Shown: in pieces, positions 56,555 through 64,000 of the stretch
Layout: the number at the start of each line of letters is the position of its first letter
Position numbering within the stretch: position 1 is the first letter of the stretch
Source: Astrobacterium formosum
GTDB taxonomy: Bacteria > Pseudomonadota > Alphaproteobacteria > Rhizobiales > Xanthobacteraceae
Direction: 5' to 3'
NCBI GenBank assembly: GCA_030848545.1
Contig: JAVDCA010000006.1
Location: forward strand, 1-64,000
Length of the DNA: 64,000 nt
Program-made: the position numbers and the translations under genes
Notes under the pieces: model-generated
Told to the model about the DNA's origin: nothing
What the model saw: the letters and a program-made list of their open reading frames with translations, nothing else
Databases searched by the model: none

Positions 56555-57838
56555 GTGTTTGCCACCGCCCTGTTCGTCAGCTTCCTCGTTCTTTTCGTCG
56601 CCGGCTCGCCGGTCGCTGTGGCACTCGGGCTGGCCGGCTCGCTCGCCATCTGGCTCGCCGACCTCAATCTCCTGGCGGTGCCGACCAACGCCTATACGGG
56701 GATCGCAAAATACCCCCTGCTCGCCGTGCCGATGTTCGTCCTGGTCGGATCGATTTTCGACCGCTCGGGCGTGGCGCTCCGGCTGGTGAATTTCGCCACC
56801 TGCCTGATCGGCCGCCGGCCCGGTTCGCTCGCCGCCGTCACGGTGCTGGTGTCCATGTTCCTCGGCGGAATATCCGGCTCCGGCCCCGCCAATGCGGCCG
56901 CCGTCGGCGGCGCCATGATGGGTGCCTTGTCGCGCGCCGGCTATCCGCGCGCCTTCTCGGCGAGCGTCATCGGCGCCGCGGCCGCGACCGACATTTTGAT
57001 ACCGCCATCGATCGCGCTGATCATCTACTCGGTCCTGGTGCCGCAGGCCTCGGTACCGGCCCTGTTCGCTGCCGGCATGATCCCGGGCATCCTCGCCGGT
57101 GTCGCCCTGATGGTGCCGATCTTCCGCGCGTCGAAGAAGCACGGCTTCGGCCTCGCCGAAAAAGACCTGCCATTGCCTCCGTTCTGGCGCTCGCTGCGCG
57201 AAGCCATGTGGGGCCTGATGGCGCCGGTGATCATTCTGGGCGGCATGCGGATGGGCTGGTTCACGCCGACCGAAGCCGCCGTGATGGCCGTCGTCTATGG
57301 CCTGTTCGTCGGCTTCGTGATCTATCGAACGCTCACCCTCACCGACCTCTACGAGATGTTCGTCGAGGCGGCGGAGATTTCCGGCGTCATCCTGATCGTC
57401 GTCGCGCTCGCGTCCATCTTCGGTTGGGCCGGCTCGACGCTCGGCGTGTTCGACCGCGCCGCCGCCGCCATCGTGGCGACCGGCGCCGGCGAGTACGCGA
57501 TCCTCGCCATGCTGATCCTGATGCTGATCGTCATCGGCATGTTCCTGGACGGCGTCTCCACCTTCCTGATCCTGTTGCCACTCCTGATGCCCATCGCGGC
57601 CCGCTTCGACTGGGATCCCGTGTGGTTCGGCATCATCCTGACCCTCAAGATCGCCATCGGGCAGTTCTCGCCCCCCATGGCGGTCAACCTGATGGTGTCG
57701 TGCCGCATCGCCGGCGTGCCCATGGAAGCGACGCTGCGCTGGGTCGTGCCCATGATCGCGGCGATGTTTGCCGTGCTCCTGGCGGTGATCGCTTTCCCGG
57801 AACTCGCCCTCTGGCTGCCGCGGGTGCTGGGGTATTGA
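56555..57838 (+). CDS. dctM: TRAP transporter large permease subunit (DctM), operon 1
   Basis: This 427-residue ion-coupled transport subunit has about 12 helices. Family motifs are FVAGSPVAVALGLAGS, ISGSGPANAAAVGGAM, AAAATDILIPPSIALIIYSVLVPQASV, and IGQFSPPMAVNLMVSC near the end. A GTG start at 56555 fits the standard DctM N-terminus; an ATG 66 bases upstream lies inside dctQ. The substrate class follows the binding protein. Confidence 0.94.
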   Translation: MFATALFVSFLVLFVAGSPVAVALGLAGSLAIWLADLNLLAVPTNAYTGIAKYPLLAVPMFVLVGSIFDRSGVALRLVNFATCLIGRRPGSLAAVTVLVSMFLGGISGSGPANAAAVGGAMMGALSRAGYPRAFSASVIGAAAATDILIPPSIALIIYSVLVPQASVPALFAAGMIPGILAGVALMVPIFRASKKHGFGLAEKDLPLPPFWRSLREAMWGLMAPVIILGGMRMGWFTPTEAAVMAVVYGLFVGFVIYRTLTLTDLYEMFVEAAEISGVILIVVALASIFGWAGSTLGVFDRAAAAIVATGAGEYAILAMLILMLIVIGMFLDGVSTFLILLPLLMPIAARFDWDPVWFGIILTLKIAIGQFSPPMAVNLMVSCRIAGVPMEATLRWVVPMIAAMFAVLLAVIAFPELALWLPRVLGY

Positions 57839-57860
57839 GGTTCACGGACAGCACCAAATC

Positions 57861-57944
57861 CGCCATTGCGAGCGAATCAAAGCCACCCGGTGCCTTCTTT
57901 GCGGCCCCGGATTGCTTCGTCGGTTGCGCCTCCTCGCAATGACG
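57861..57944. repeat. Dispersed palindromic repeat, family A
   Basis: An intergenic inverted repeat starting CGCCATTGCGAGCGAATCAA and ending ATTGCTTCGTCGG then CTCCTCGCAATGACGG. It is a variant copy of the element at 21772-21853, placed between the TRAP operon and the ABC exporter gene. Confidence 0.8.
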
Positions 57945-57994
57945 GCATGACGGTTTTCCTTGAAAAACGCCCCCCGGCCGGGCAAGACGGGACC

Positions 57995-59797
57995 ATGACC
58001 CCATCCTGGTTCAGCGCCCAATTCGCCGACCCGCACGGAACCCCCGCGCTGGCAAAGCGGCTCCTGGCCGAGAACGCGCTTGCCCATTGGAAGCGCTATG
58101 CGACCGCCTTCGGCCTGATGGGGATCGCCGCCGGCTGCACGGCCCTGTCGGCCCACCTGCTCGGCGAAGTCATCAACCAAGCCTATGTGGACCGCAACAT
58201 GCGCGGCGTCGTCATTCTCGGCGGCGGCACGCTGGTGCTGTTCATCGTCAAGGGACTGGCTACCTATGGCCACGCCGTCATCCTGTCGCGCATCGGCGCC
58301 CGCATCATCGCCACCAACCAGCGGCGCATGTTCGACAAGCTCTTGAACGAAGGCCTCGGCTTCTTCGCCGACCGGCATTCGTCGGAATTCGTCGCCCGCC
58401 TGACCACCGGCGCCAGTTCGGCGACCTACGTGATCAACCTCCTGATCACCGCCTTCGGACGCGATCTCCTGATGCTGATCGCGCTCTTGATCGTCATGGT
58501 GTCGAAGGAGCCGATGATGTCGCTGGTCAGCGTCCTCGTCGTCCCGCCCGCCATGGTGGTGCTGCGCAAGCTGGTGCGGCGCATCAAGGGAATCGCCCGC
58601 AACCAGTTCACCGGCTCGACCCGCATCATCGAGACCATGCAGGAGATGGTGCAGGGCATCCGCGTCGTGAAGGCGTTCACCCTCGAAGAGGCCATGCGGG
58701 CGCGGCTCGACTCGAGCGTCGAGGCAGTCCAGCACGAGTCCATCAAGCTCGCCCGCGTCGCCAACCGCTCCAGCCCTCTGATGGAGACTCTCGGCGGCAT
58801 GGCGATCTCGATCGCCATCGTGTATTGCGGCTACCGCGTCATCGTCACCGGCGCGAGTCCCGGCGAATTCTTCGCCTTCATCACCGCCTTCCTGCTCGCC
58901 TACGAGCCGGCCAAACGACTGGCGCGGCTCAATCTTGACCTGAATTCGAACATGGTCGGCGTGCGGGTGATGTTCGAGATCATCGACACGGTACCGACCG
59001 AGCCGATCGATGACGGCAAGCCGGATCTCGCGGTCGGCCCTGCCCGCATCGAGTTCGAACGCGTGAGCTTCTCGTATCGGCCGGGCGAGCCGGTGCTGCA
59101 CGAAGTCTCGTTCGTCGCCGAGCCGAGCCGGATGACGGCACTCGTCGGCCCGTCGGGCGGCGGCAAGTCAACCGTGCTCAACCTGATCCTGCGCTACTAC
59201 GACGCCCAGGCCGGCCGCATTCTCATCGACGGACAGGACATCGCGGCGCATGGCCGCCGATCGCTGCGCCGCCAGGTCGCTTTCGTGGGCCAGAACGTAC
59301 ATCTGTTCTCTGGAACGATCCGCGAGAACATCGCTTTCGGCCGGCCGGGCGCGACGGAAGCCGAGATCGTCGCCGCCGCCAAGGCCGCCTACGCCCACGA
59401 CTTCATCATCGCCTTTCCCAACCGCTATGACACCCAGGTGGGCGAGCACGGATTGCAGCTCTCGGGCGGCCAGCGCCAGCGCATTGCCATCGCCCGCGCG
59501 CTGGTGAAGGACGCACCCATCATCCTGCTCGACGAGGCGACCGCCGCCCTCGATTCGGAATCCGAGCGCTACGTCCAGGACGCCATCGCCGAACTGTGCA
59601 AGGGCCGCACCACCCTGGTGGTCGCCCACCGGCTGTCGACCATCATGCATGCCGACAAGATCATGGTGATCGAAGGCGGCCGGATTTGCGAGACCGGCCG
59701 CCACGAGGAACTGTTGCGCCGCGGCGGCCGCTACGCCTCGTTCTTCCGCCTGCAGCTGCAGCACGACGCGCCGGAACGGCCGGCCGCGGCGGGGTGA
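57995..59797 (+). CDS. ABC exporter, fused membrane and ATPase domains (MsbA-like)
   Basis: This 600-residue half-transporter has a six-helix ABC_membrane domain (about residues 25-310) and a C-terminal ATPase with Walker A GPSGGGKST, Q-loop VAFVGQNVHLFSG, signature LSGGQRQRIAIARAL, Walker B IILLDEATAALD and switch His in VAHRLS. It dimerises to export lipids, drugs or glycans. Being 156 bases after the TRAP dctM gene with a repeat between, it is probably independent. An ATG 48 bases upstream is possible. Confidence 0.92.
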   Translation: MTPSWFSAQFADPHGTPALAKRLLAENALAHWKRYATAFGLMGIAAGCTALSAHLLGEVINQAYVDRNMRGVVILGGGTLVLFIVKGLATYGHAVILSRIGARIIATNQRRMFDKLLNEGLGFFADRHSSEFVARLTTGASSATYVINLLITAFGRDLLMLIALLIVMVSKEPMMSLVSVLVVPPAMVVLRKLVRRIKGIARNQFTGSTRIIETMQEMVQGIRVVKAFTLEEAMRARLDSSVEAVQHESIKLARVANRSSPLMETLGGMAISIAIVYCGYRVIVTGASPGEFFAFITAFLLAYEPAKRLARLNLDLNSNMVGVRVMFEIIDTVPTEPIDDGKPDLAVGPARIEFERVSFSYRPGEPVLHEVSFVAEPSRMTALVGPSGGGKSTVLNLILRYYDAQAGRILIDGQDIAAHGRRSLRRQVAFVGQNVHLFSGTIRENIAFGRPGATEAEIVAAAKAAYAHDFIIAFPNRYDTQVGEHGLQLSGGQRQRIAIARALVKDAPIILLDEATAALDSESERYVQDAIAELCKGRTTLVVAHRLSTIMHADKIMVIEGGRICETGRHEELLRRGGRYASFFRLQLQHDAPERPAAAG

Positions 59798-60187
59798 ATA
59801 ATGCCGCGGCCGGCACATTCGACCCCGGCCGCGCCCCCAAATAACGGAATCATCCGACCGAATTCATTACGATGCGTTTTCTCCGGAAAACCGTCGCAGC
59901 CTCGCCGGAGGACACCATGGTGTCCGGCATGGCATAGGGGACACAAGGTGAGATGGCCGGGCGTCAGTCCCCCGCACGAGCGTGACGATGATGACGATTC
60001 ATACCAGCCTTCATGGACCTTGACCGTCATCCTCAGGTGAGAGCGTGAGCCGAGCCTCGAAGGGCGATGGCCCACTGGGGTGTGCGGACCGTACGCGGCG
60101 CTTGCCATGCCAATTGCCGTGAAACGAAAAACTCCCCGGACCTTGGATCCGGAGAGTTCTTTTCTTCCGCAGGCAACCGGGCTCAGG
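59798..60187. other. 390-base convergent intergenic region with a second repeat family
   Basis: The region separates the ABC exporter from the second TRAP operon. It contains one copy of another rhizobial palindromic element, about 60024-60074 (CGTCATCCTCAGGTGAGAGC ... GAGCCTCGAAGGGCGATGG), and the terminator at 60126-60158. No gene was recognised. Confidence 0.65.
60126..60158 (-). terminator. Rho-independent terminator of TRAP operon 2
   Basis: On the minus strand AACTCTCCGGA and TCCGGGGAGTT pair over 11 positions with one T-G wobble around a 7-base loop, followed by a TTTT run. It lies 30 bases beyond the dctM stop codon. The plus strand has CTTTTCTT after the same stem, so it may act in both directions. 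Confidence 0.85.
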
Positions 60188-61474
60188 TCACTGCCCCAGC
60201 ACGAAATACGGCAGCCACGTCGAGATCGCCGGGATATAGGTCACAAGGCCGAGGACGACGAGCATGGCGAGGTAGAACGGCCAGATCGTCTTCGTCACCT
60301 GCTCGATCGAGACCTTGCCGATGGCGCAGCCCACGAACAACACCGATCCGACCGGCGGCGTCACCAGCCCCATGCCGAGATTGACCAGCATGATCATGCC
60401 GAAATGCACCGGATCGACGCCGAACTTGACGACAACCGGCACCAGGATCGGCGCGGTGATCAAGAGCAGCGGGGCGAGATCCATCAGCGTGCCGAGGAAC
60501 AAAAGCAGGATGTTGATCAGCAGCAGGATGACATATTTGTTGTCCGAGACGGTCAGGAAGAAGTTGGTGATCTTGAGCGGCAGCTGCATCAGAGCGAGCA
60601 GATAGCCGAAGCTCGACGCGAACGCGATCAGGATCATGACCATCGACACGGTCTTGATGGTGCGATGGATCAGGAGGTGCAGTTCGCCCCACTTGTAATC
60701 GCGGTAGATGAACATGGTGACGATGAAGGCGTAGACGCAGGCGACGGCGGCGGCCTCAGTGGCTGTGAAGATGCCGCCGATGATGCCGCCGAGAATAATC
60801 ACCATGGTGCCGAGGCCCCACAGCGCATCGATCGCGATCGGGACCGCCTCTCGCAAGGGAATCGCCCGCCCTTTGGGATAATTCTCGCGCTTCGCGATGA
60901 AAAGGCAGAGAAAGATCAGACAAATACCGAGCAAGAGGCCGGGAAAGAAGCCGGCGATCAGGAGATGCGCGATGGAGACGCTGCCGCCGAGCGCCATGGA
61001 ATAGATCACGGCGTTGTGGCTCGGCGGTATCAGAATCGCTTGCACGGAACCGCAGATCGTCACGTTCACCGCGAAGACGCGCGGATAGCCGGCCTTCTCC
61101 ATCTGCGGGATCATCACCGAGCCGATCGAGGAGGTATCGGCGACCGACGAACCGGAAATGCAGCCGAACATGCTCGATGCCAGGATGTTGACGATCGACA
61201 GGCCGCCGCGGATGAAGCCGACGAGGACGTGGGCGAAGTTGACCATACGCCGCGCCATGCCGCCTTCCGCCATGATGGCGCCGGCGAGCACGAAGAAGGG
61301 AATCGCCAGCAGCGAGACTTTGTTCACGCCGTCGGAGATCTTGATCATGTTGGCTTCGAGCGGAAGATCGATCCAGAACGCCCCAACGATGGCGGCCAGG
61401 CCGAGAGCATAGGCGACCGGCACGCCGATGGCGATCAAGGCGAACAGGCTGCCGAGAAGAACAAGCGCGTCCAC
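60188..61474 (-). CDS. dctM: TRAP transporter large permease subunit (DctM), operon 2
   Basis: This 428-residue membrane protein has about 12 helices and DctM signatures: LIAIGVPVAYALGLAAIVG, ISGSSVADTSSIGSVMIPQM, CGSVQAILIPPSHNAVIYSM and NLGMGLVTPPVGSVLFVGC. It starts 21 bases after dctQ. Its sequence differs clearly from the DctM at 56555 (SSVADTSS versus SGPANAAA), so the two operons are not recent duplicates. Confidence 0.95.
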   Translation of the reverse strand: MDALVLLGSLFALIAIGVPVAYALGLAAIVGAFWIDLPLEANMIKISDGVNKVSLLAIPFFVLAGAIMAEGGMARRMVNFAHVLVGFIRGGLSIVNILASSMFGCISGSSVADTSSIGSVMIPQMEKAGYPRVFAVNVTICGSVQAILIPPSHNAVIYSMALGGSVSIAHLLIAGFFPGLLLGICLIFLCLFIAKRENYPKGRAIPLREAVPIAIDALWGLGTMVIILGGIIGGIFTATEAAAVACVYAFIVTMFIYRDYKWGELHLLIHRTIKTVSMVMILIAFASSFGYLLALMQLPLKITNFFLTVSDNKYVILLLINILLLFLGTLMDLAPLLLITAPILVPVVVKFGVDPVHFGMIMLVNLGMGLVTPPVGSVLFVGCAIGKVSIEQVTKTIWPFYLAMLVVLGLVTYIPAISTWLPYFVLGQ

Positions 61475-61495
61475 GAGAGAACTCCCGAAATCGGA

Positions 61496-62008
61496 TTAGT
61501 TGCTGGTCGGTTCGCGATACATGACCGACTCGGGGCCCGGTGGGCCGAGCCAGACGAGCTCGATGATGAACAGGATCGTGATGGCGCCCCCGATCGGGAT
61601 CGGCATGTAGGAGAGGCCCACCCACACCCAGGGAAGTTCGGCGATGACCTGGTTCCAGGTGATTTGCACGAGCGCCGTGCCCCAGATGATCATGAAAAGG
61701 CACAACAGCACGACCAGGCCGGTGACGAGCCATTCCGTCAGCCGGCGCCCAGCATCGGGGAGCTGATCGACGAACATCTTGACGGCGATGTGAATGCTGG
61801 CGCGGTAACACGCCGCGCCGCCGATGAAGGTGAACAGAATCATCATCTGGACGGCCAGCGGCTCGGGCCATGATGCCGCGGCGTTCACGACGTAGCGCAT
61901 GAACACTCCGTACGGAATCGACAATGTCATGATCACGATTGCAGAGCCGGCGATGATCGCACAGACGAGATAAAGCGCCTCCATGGCGCTCCGGTACGCA
62001 GTTTTCAT
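61496..62008 (-). CDS. dctQ: TRAP transporter small permease subunit (DctQ), operon 2
   Basis: This 170-residue protein has four hydrophobic helices. DctQ markers are IPYGVFMRYVVNAAASWPEPLAVQMMILFTFIGGA and HIAVKMFVDQLP, and it ends PMPIG-like (SYMPIPIGGAITILFIIELV). The ATG at 62008 has GGGGA six bases upstream; an ATG 12 bases earlier is also open. A perfect hairpin separates it from dctP. Confidence 0.92.
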   Translation of the reverse strand: MKTAYRSAMEALYLVCAIIAGSAIVIMTLSIPYGVFMRYVVNAAASWPEPLAVQMMILFTFIGGAACYRASIHIAVKMFVDQLPDAGRRLTEWLVTGLVVLLCLFMIIWGTALVQITWNQVIAELPWVWVGLSYMPIPIGGAITILFIIELVWLGPPGPESVMYREPTSN

Positions 62009-62031
62009 GCGGGTCCCCATTCGAAATATGG

Positions 62032-62060
62032 AGCCGGCGCCACTCGTGGTGGCGCCGGCT
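62032..62060 (-). repeat. Intercistronic hairpin between dctP and dctQ, operon 2
   Basis: AGCCGGCGCCAC (62032-62043) and GTGGCGCCGGCT (62049-62060) are perfect 12-base complements around a 5-base loop. It lies 22 bases after the dctP stop and 24 bases before the dctQ start. Its position matches the hairpin in the first TRAP operon although the sequence is unrelated. Confidence 0.93.
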
Positions 62061-62081
62061 GTCATTCGCGTCAGGACACGA

Positions 62082-63080
62082 TCACTTGACGTCCTGGATT
62101 TTCTTGATGGTCGCCTCGAGGGGCTTGGCGTACTTGTCCCACACCGGCTTCACGGCGTCCTGGAAGCCCTTCTTGTTCTCGGCCGGCACCGTGTTGATGA
62201 CCGCGCCGTTCTCCTTCATCTTTGCGATCGCCTGCTGCTCGCGCTCTTGCCACAGCTTGCGCTGTTCGAACTGGGCTTCGCGGCCGAACTTTTTGACCAG
62301 GTCCTGGTCTTCCTTCGACAGCCCTTGCCAGGACCGCTTCGAGAACACCAGGATTTCCGGGATCATCAGATGGCCGGTGTACGAGAAGTACTTCGCATAG
62401 CGGTAGTGCTGCTCGGACGCGTAGGTGGGCTCGTTGTTCTCGGCACCATCGACGACGCCGGTCTGCAGGGCGTTGGCGAGTTGGTCCATACCCAGACCGA
62501 TACCGTTGCCGCCGAGAGCGTTCATGGTGTCGATGAAGATCGGGTTGCCCATCATGCGGATCTTGAGACCCTTGAGGTCCTCGACCTTGGTGATCGGGCG
62601 CTTGGAATTGTAGACGTTGCGGGTGCCGCCATCCATGTATGCGAGGGCAATCAGGCCGGCAGTCGGATGGTCGCTGAGCTTCTGGAGCAGTTCGGCGCCG
62701 ACCGGGCCGTCGAGTACTTTGCGCTCGTGTTCGACGTCGCGGTACACGAACGGCAGCTGCAGGGCATTGAGCTCCGGCACCAGCGGGCCCATCGGGCCGA
62801 GGCTGATACGGGCGATCTGCAGGGCGCCGACCTGGGCCTGCTCGATCATTTCCTTCTCGCCGCCGAGCTGCATCGACGGATACATCTGGATGCTCAGACG
62901 GCCCTTGGTGGCCTCTTCGAGCTTCTTGCCCATCCGGACCACGGCTTCGACGGTCGGATAGCCGAGCGGGTGCACGTCGGCCGCCTTGAGTACCATCTTC
63001 TGCTGCGCGAACGCGGGAGCGCCGACGCTCGCGGCCGCAGCCGCGGTGACGGTAGTTTTGAGAAACTGACGCCTGTCCAT
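62082..63080 (-). CDS. dctP: TRAP transporter solute-binding protein (DctP), operon 2
   Basis: This 332-residue periplasmic protein has a Tat-like signal (MDRRQFLKTTVTAAAA ... AFAQQ). DctP motifs include AADVHPLGYPTVEAVVRMGKKL, KGRLSIQMYPSMQLGGEKEM, VEDLKGLKIRMMGNPIFIDTM and LQTGVVDGAENNEPTY. The latter (GAENNxPT) resembles sugar-acid-binding TRAP proteins. GGAGGAAG lies before the ATG. A divergent GntR/FadR-type regulator supports a carbon-source role, perhaps a hexuronate or aldonate; the ligand is inferred only. Confidence 0.94.
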   Translation of the reverse strand: MDRRQFLKTTVTAAAAASVGAPAFAQQKMVLKAADVHPLGYPTVEAVVRMGKKLEEATKGRLSIQMYPSMQLGGEKEMIEQAQVGALQIARISLGPMGPLVPELNALQLPFVYRDVEHERKVLDGPVGAELLQKLSDHPTAGLIALAYMDGGTRNVYNSKRPITKVEDLKGLKIRMMGNPIFIDTMNALGGNGIGLGMDQLANALQTGVVDGAENNEPTYASEQHYRYAKYFSYTGHLMIPEILVFSKRSWQGLSKEDQDLVKKFGREAQFEQRKLWQEREQQAIAKMKENGAVINTVPAENKKGFQDAVKPVWDKYAKPLEATIKKIQDVK

Positions 63081-63273
63081 CTATCTTCCTCCTGATGCCA
63101 AATTGCCGCTTAGTGCGCCCTCCCCGGGCACGTCCGGTTGAGCCCGGACGTACAGGAACGTTCGTCGACGGACGCAACCCGCTTGCATCGACGGCTCCCA
63201 CCCCCGTGGAGAAGTCCTTCGGTTACAAACGAGAATAAAGTTCCACGTCCTTGAATAACGCTCTCGTGAGTGC

Positions 63274-63290
63274 CATCATATCATATGATG
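63274..63290. promoter_or_regulatory. Candidate GntR/FadR operator in the divergent region
   Basis: CATCATA-TCA-TATGATG is a perfect 7-3-7 palindrome and contains a nested 10-base palindrome ATCATATGAT (63280-63289). It lies 20 bases before the regulator's start codon in an AT-rich patch, typical of autoregulating FadR-subfamily regulators. Binding is inferred. Confidence 0.65.
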
Positions 63291-63310
63291 ACATGACGAG
63301 GGAACCTCGA

Positions 63311-64000
63311 ATGTCGAACTCTACGCATAAGGCCGGGGCGGGGCTGGCGAGCTTCCAGCCCCTGACCGCGCCCCGGCGCCTAGGCCACGAACTGGTCGAA
63401 CGCATTACCGCCGACATCGTCAGCGGTAAACTGCCTCCTGGTGCCCGGTTACCAACCGAGCAGGAGATCATAGCCTCGACCGGAGTCAGCCGAACGGTAG
63501 TCCGCGAGGCTGTGGCGGCATTGCGCGCCCAGGGGCTCGTCGTGACCCGCCAGGGCGTCGGAGCGTTCGTGGCCGAAGATACGCGCCGCCCCTTCCAAAT
63601 CGACGAGGATAAGCTGCGCTCCATCCAGGAGTTGCTGCAGGTTATCGAATTGCGGATCGGCGTCGAGGTCGAAGCGGCGGGCTTGGCGGCCGAACGGGCG
63701 AGCGAAGCCGATCACCGCGCCATCATCGAGGCCTGCGCGGCGATCGATCAGGTCATGTCGCGCAGCGACAGCTTCGTCGAAGAGGATTTCGCCTTCCACC
63801 GCGCGGTGGTCGCGGCAACCGGAAATCCGCAGTTCGTCAACTTTCTGCAGTATCTCGGCGGCCTCCTGGTGCCGCGGCAGTTGCAGCTCAAATCGCCCCA
63901 TGAAATCGAGGCGAAGCGGGCCTACTTCGCCAAGGTTCAACGCGAACACTACGACATCCGCGATGCGATTCGCGCCGGCACCGCCTCATCTGCACGCGCG
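63311..64000 (+). CDS. GntR-family transcriptional regulator, FadR subfamily (partial, runs off window)
   Basis: 230 codons are visible with no stop before the window edge. An N-terminal winged helix (about residues 20-90; LVERITADIVSGKLPPGARL, TEQEIIASTGVSRTVVREAV, RQGVGAFVAE) is followed by an FCD-type helical domain with metal-site candidates (LRIGVEVEAAGLAAERA, EEDFAFHRAVVAATGNPQF). FCD regulators sense organic acids. Divergence from TRAP operon 2 suggests it controls that transporter. The 3' end is missing. Confidence 0.92.
   Translation, partial: MSNSTHKAGAGLASFQPLTAPRRLGHELVERITADIVSGKLPPGARLPTEQEIIASTGVSRTVVREAVAALRAQGLVVTRQGVGAFVAEDTRRPFQIDEDKLRSIQELLQVIELRIGVEVEAAGLAAERASEADHRAIIEACAAIDQVMSRSDSFVEEDFAFHRAVVAATGNPQFVNFLQYLGGLLVPRQLQLKSPHEIEAKRAYFAKVQREHYDIRDAIRAGTASSARA

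Noticed and set aside
54862..63080. The two TRAP operons as a recent tandem duplication
   Set aside because: The DctM and DctP sequences differ in their family signatures and the genes lie on opposite strands with unrelated hairpins.

Overview
The window is GC-rich chromosomal DNA from an alphaproteobacterium, most likely of the Hyphomicrobiales (Rhizobiales, near Bradyrhizobium, Rhodopseudomonas, Pseudolabrys or Xanthobacteraceae). This rests on the many TRAP transporters, Omp25/31-type barrels, MASE4 and HWE-free hybrid kinases, short Rhizobiales-specific proteins, the rhizobial palindromic repeats and the heptose-containing LPS genes. No rRNA, tRNA, CRISPR array, prophage or insertion sequence was recognised. 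The species is not determined.

Layout. 1-3.6 kb: a minus-strand thiamin salvage operon, thiM-thiE-thiD plus a TRAP solute-binding protein, behind a TPP riboswitch whose P1 stem includes the thiM start codon. 3.8-6.7 kb: a hypothetical exported protein, a DSP-like phosphatase, purC and a DUF2293-type protein. 6.9-14.7 kb: a signalling island of three hybrid histidine kinases and one stand-alone receiver. 14.7-25 kb: an HtrA-like protein that has lost its catalytic triad, a stand-alone Lrp ligand-binding domain, a double-barrel outer membrane protein, an EamA exporter, pgi, two c-type cytochromes and an orphan CoxL-like molybdoenzyme subunit. 25-29.5 kb: an RND pump with its adaptor.

29.7-45.5 kb is an envelope polysaccharide region. 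It holds murJ, a WbpE/WbpB-like aminosugar pair, UDP-glucuronate 4-epimerase, a WbpM/CapD dehydratase, three glycosyltransferases, hldE, hldD, waaF, waaC and galE. Four-base stop/start overlaps tie several of these together. They make ADP-heptose, transfer it to the LPS core, and supply modified sugars for O-antigen or capsule.

45.6-54.4 kb is an accessory patchwork. It contains an amber-interrupted antitoxin remnant beside an intact VapBC pair, a TetR/VOC divergent pair with twin palindromic operators, an orphan TakP-like binding protein, an orphan MotB-like protein, an acetoacetate-decarboxylase-fold protein without the Schiff-base lysine, and several small Rhizobiales proteins. 54.8-64 kb carries two complete tripartite TRAP operons, each with a strong hairpin just after its binding-protein gene, an MsbA-like ABC exporter, and a divergent GntR/FadR regulator that runs off the window end.

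I did not find an unmistakable new multi-gene system. The observations most worth following are the TRAP binding protein in a TPP-controlled thiamin operon, the triad-less cytoplasmic HtrA, and the parallel intercistronic hairpins in both TRAP operons.
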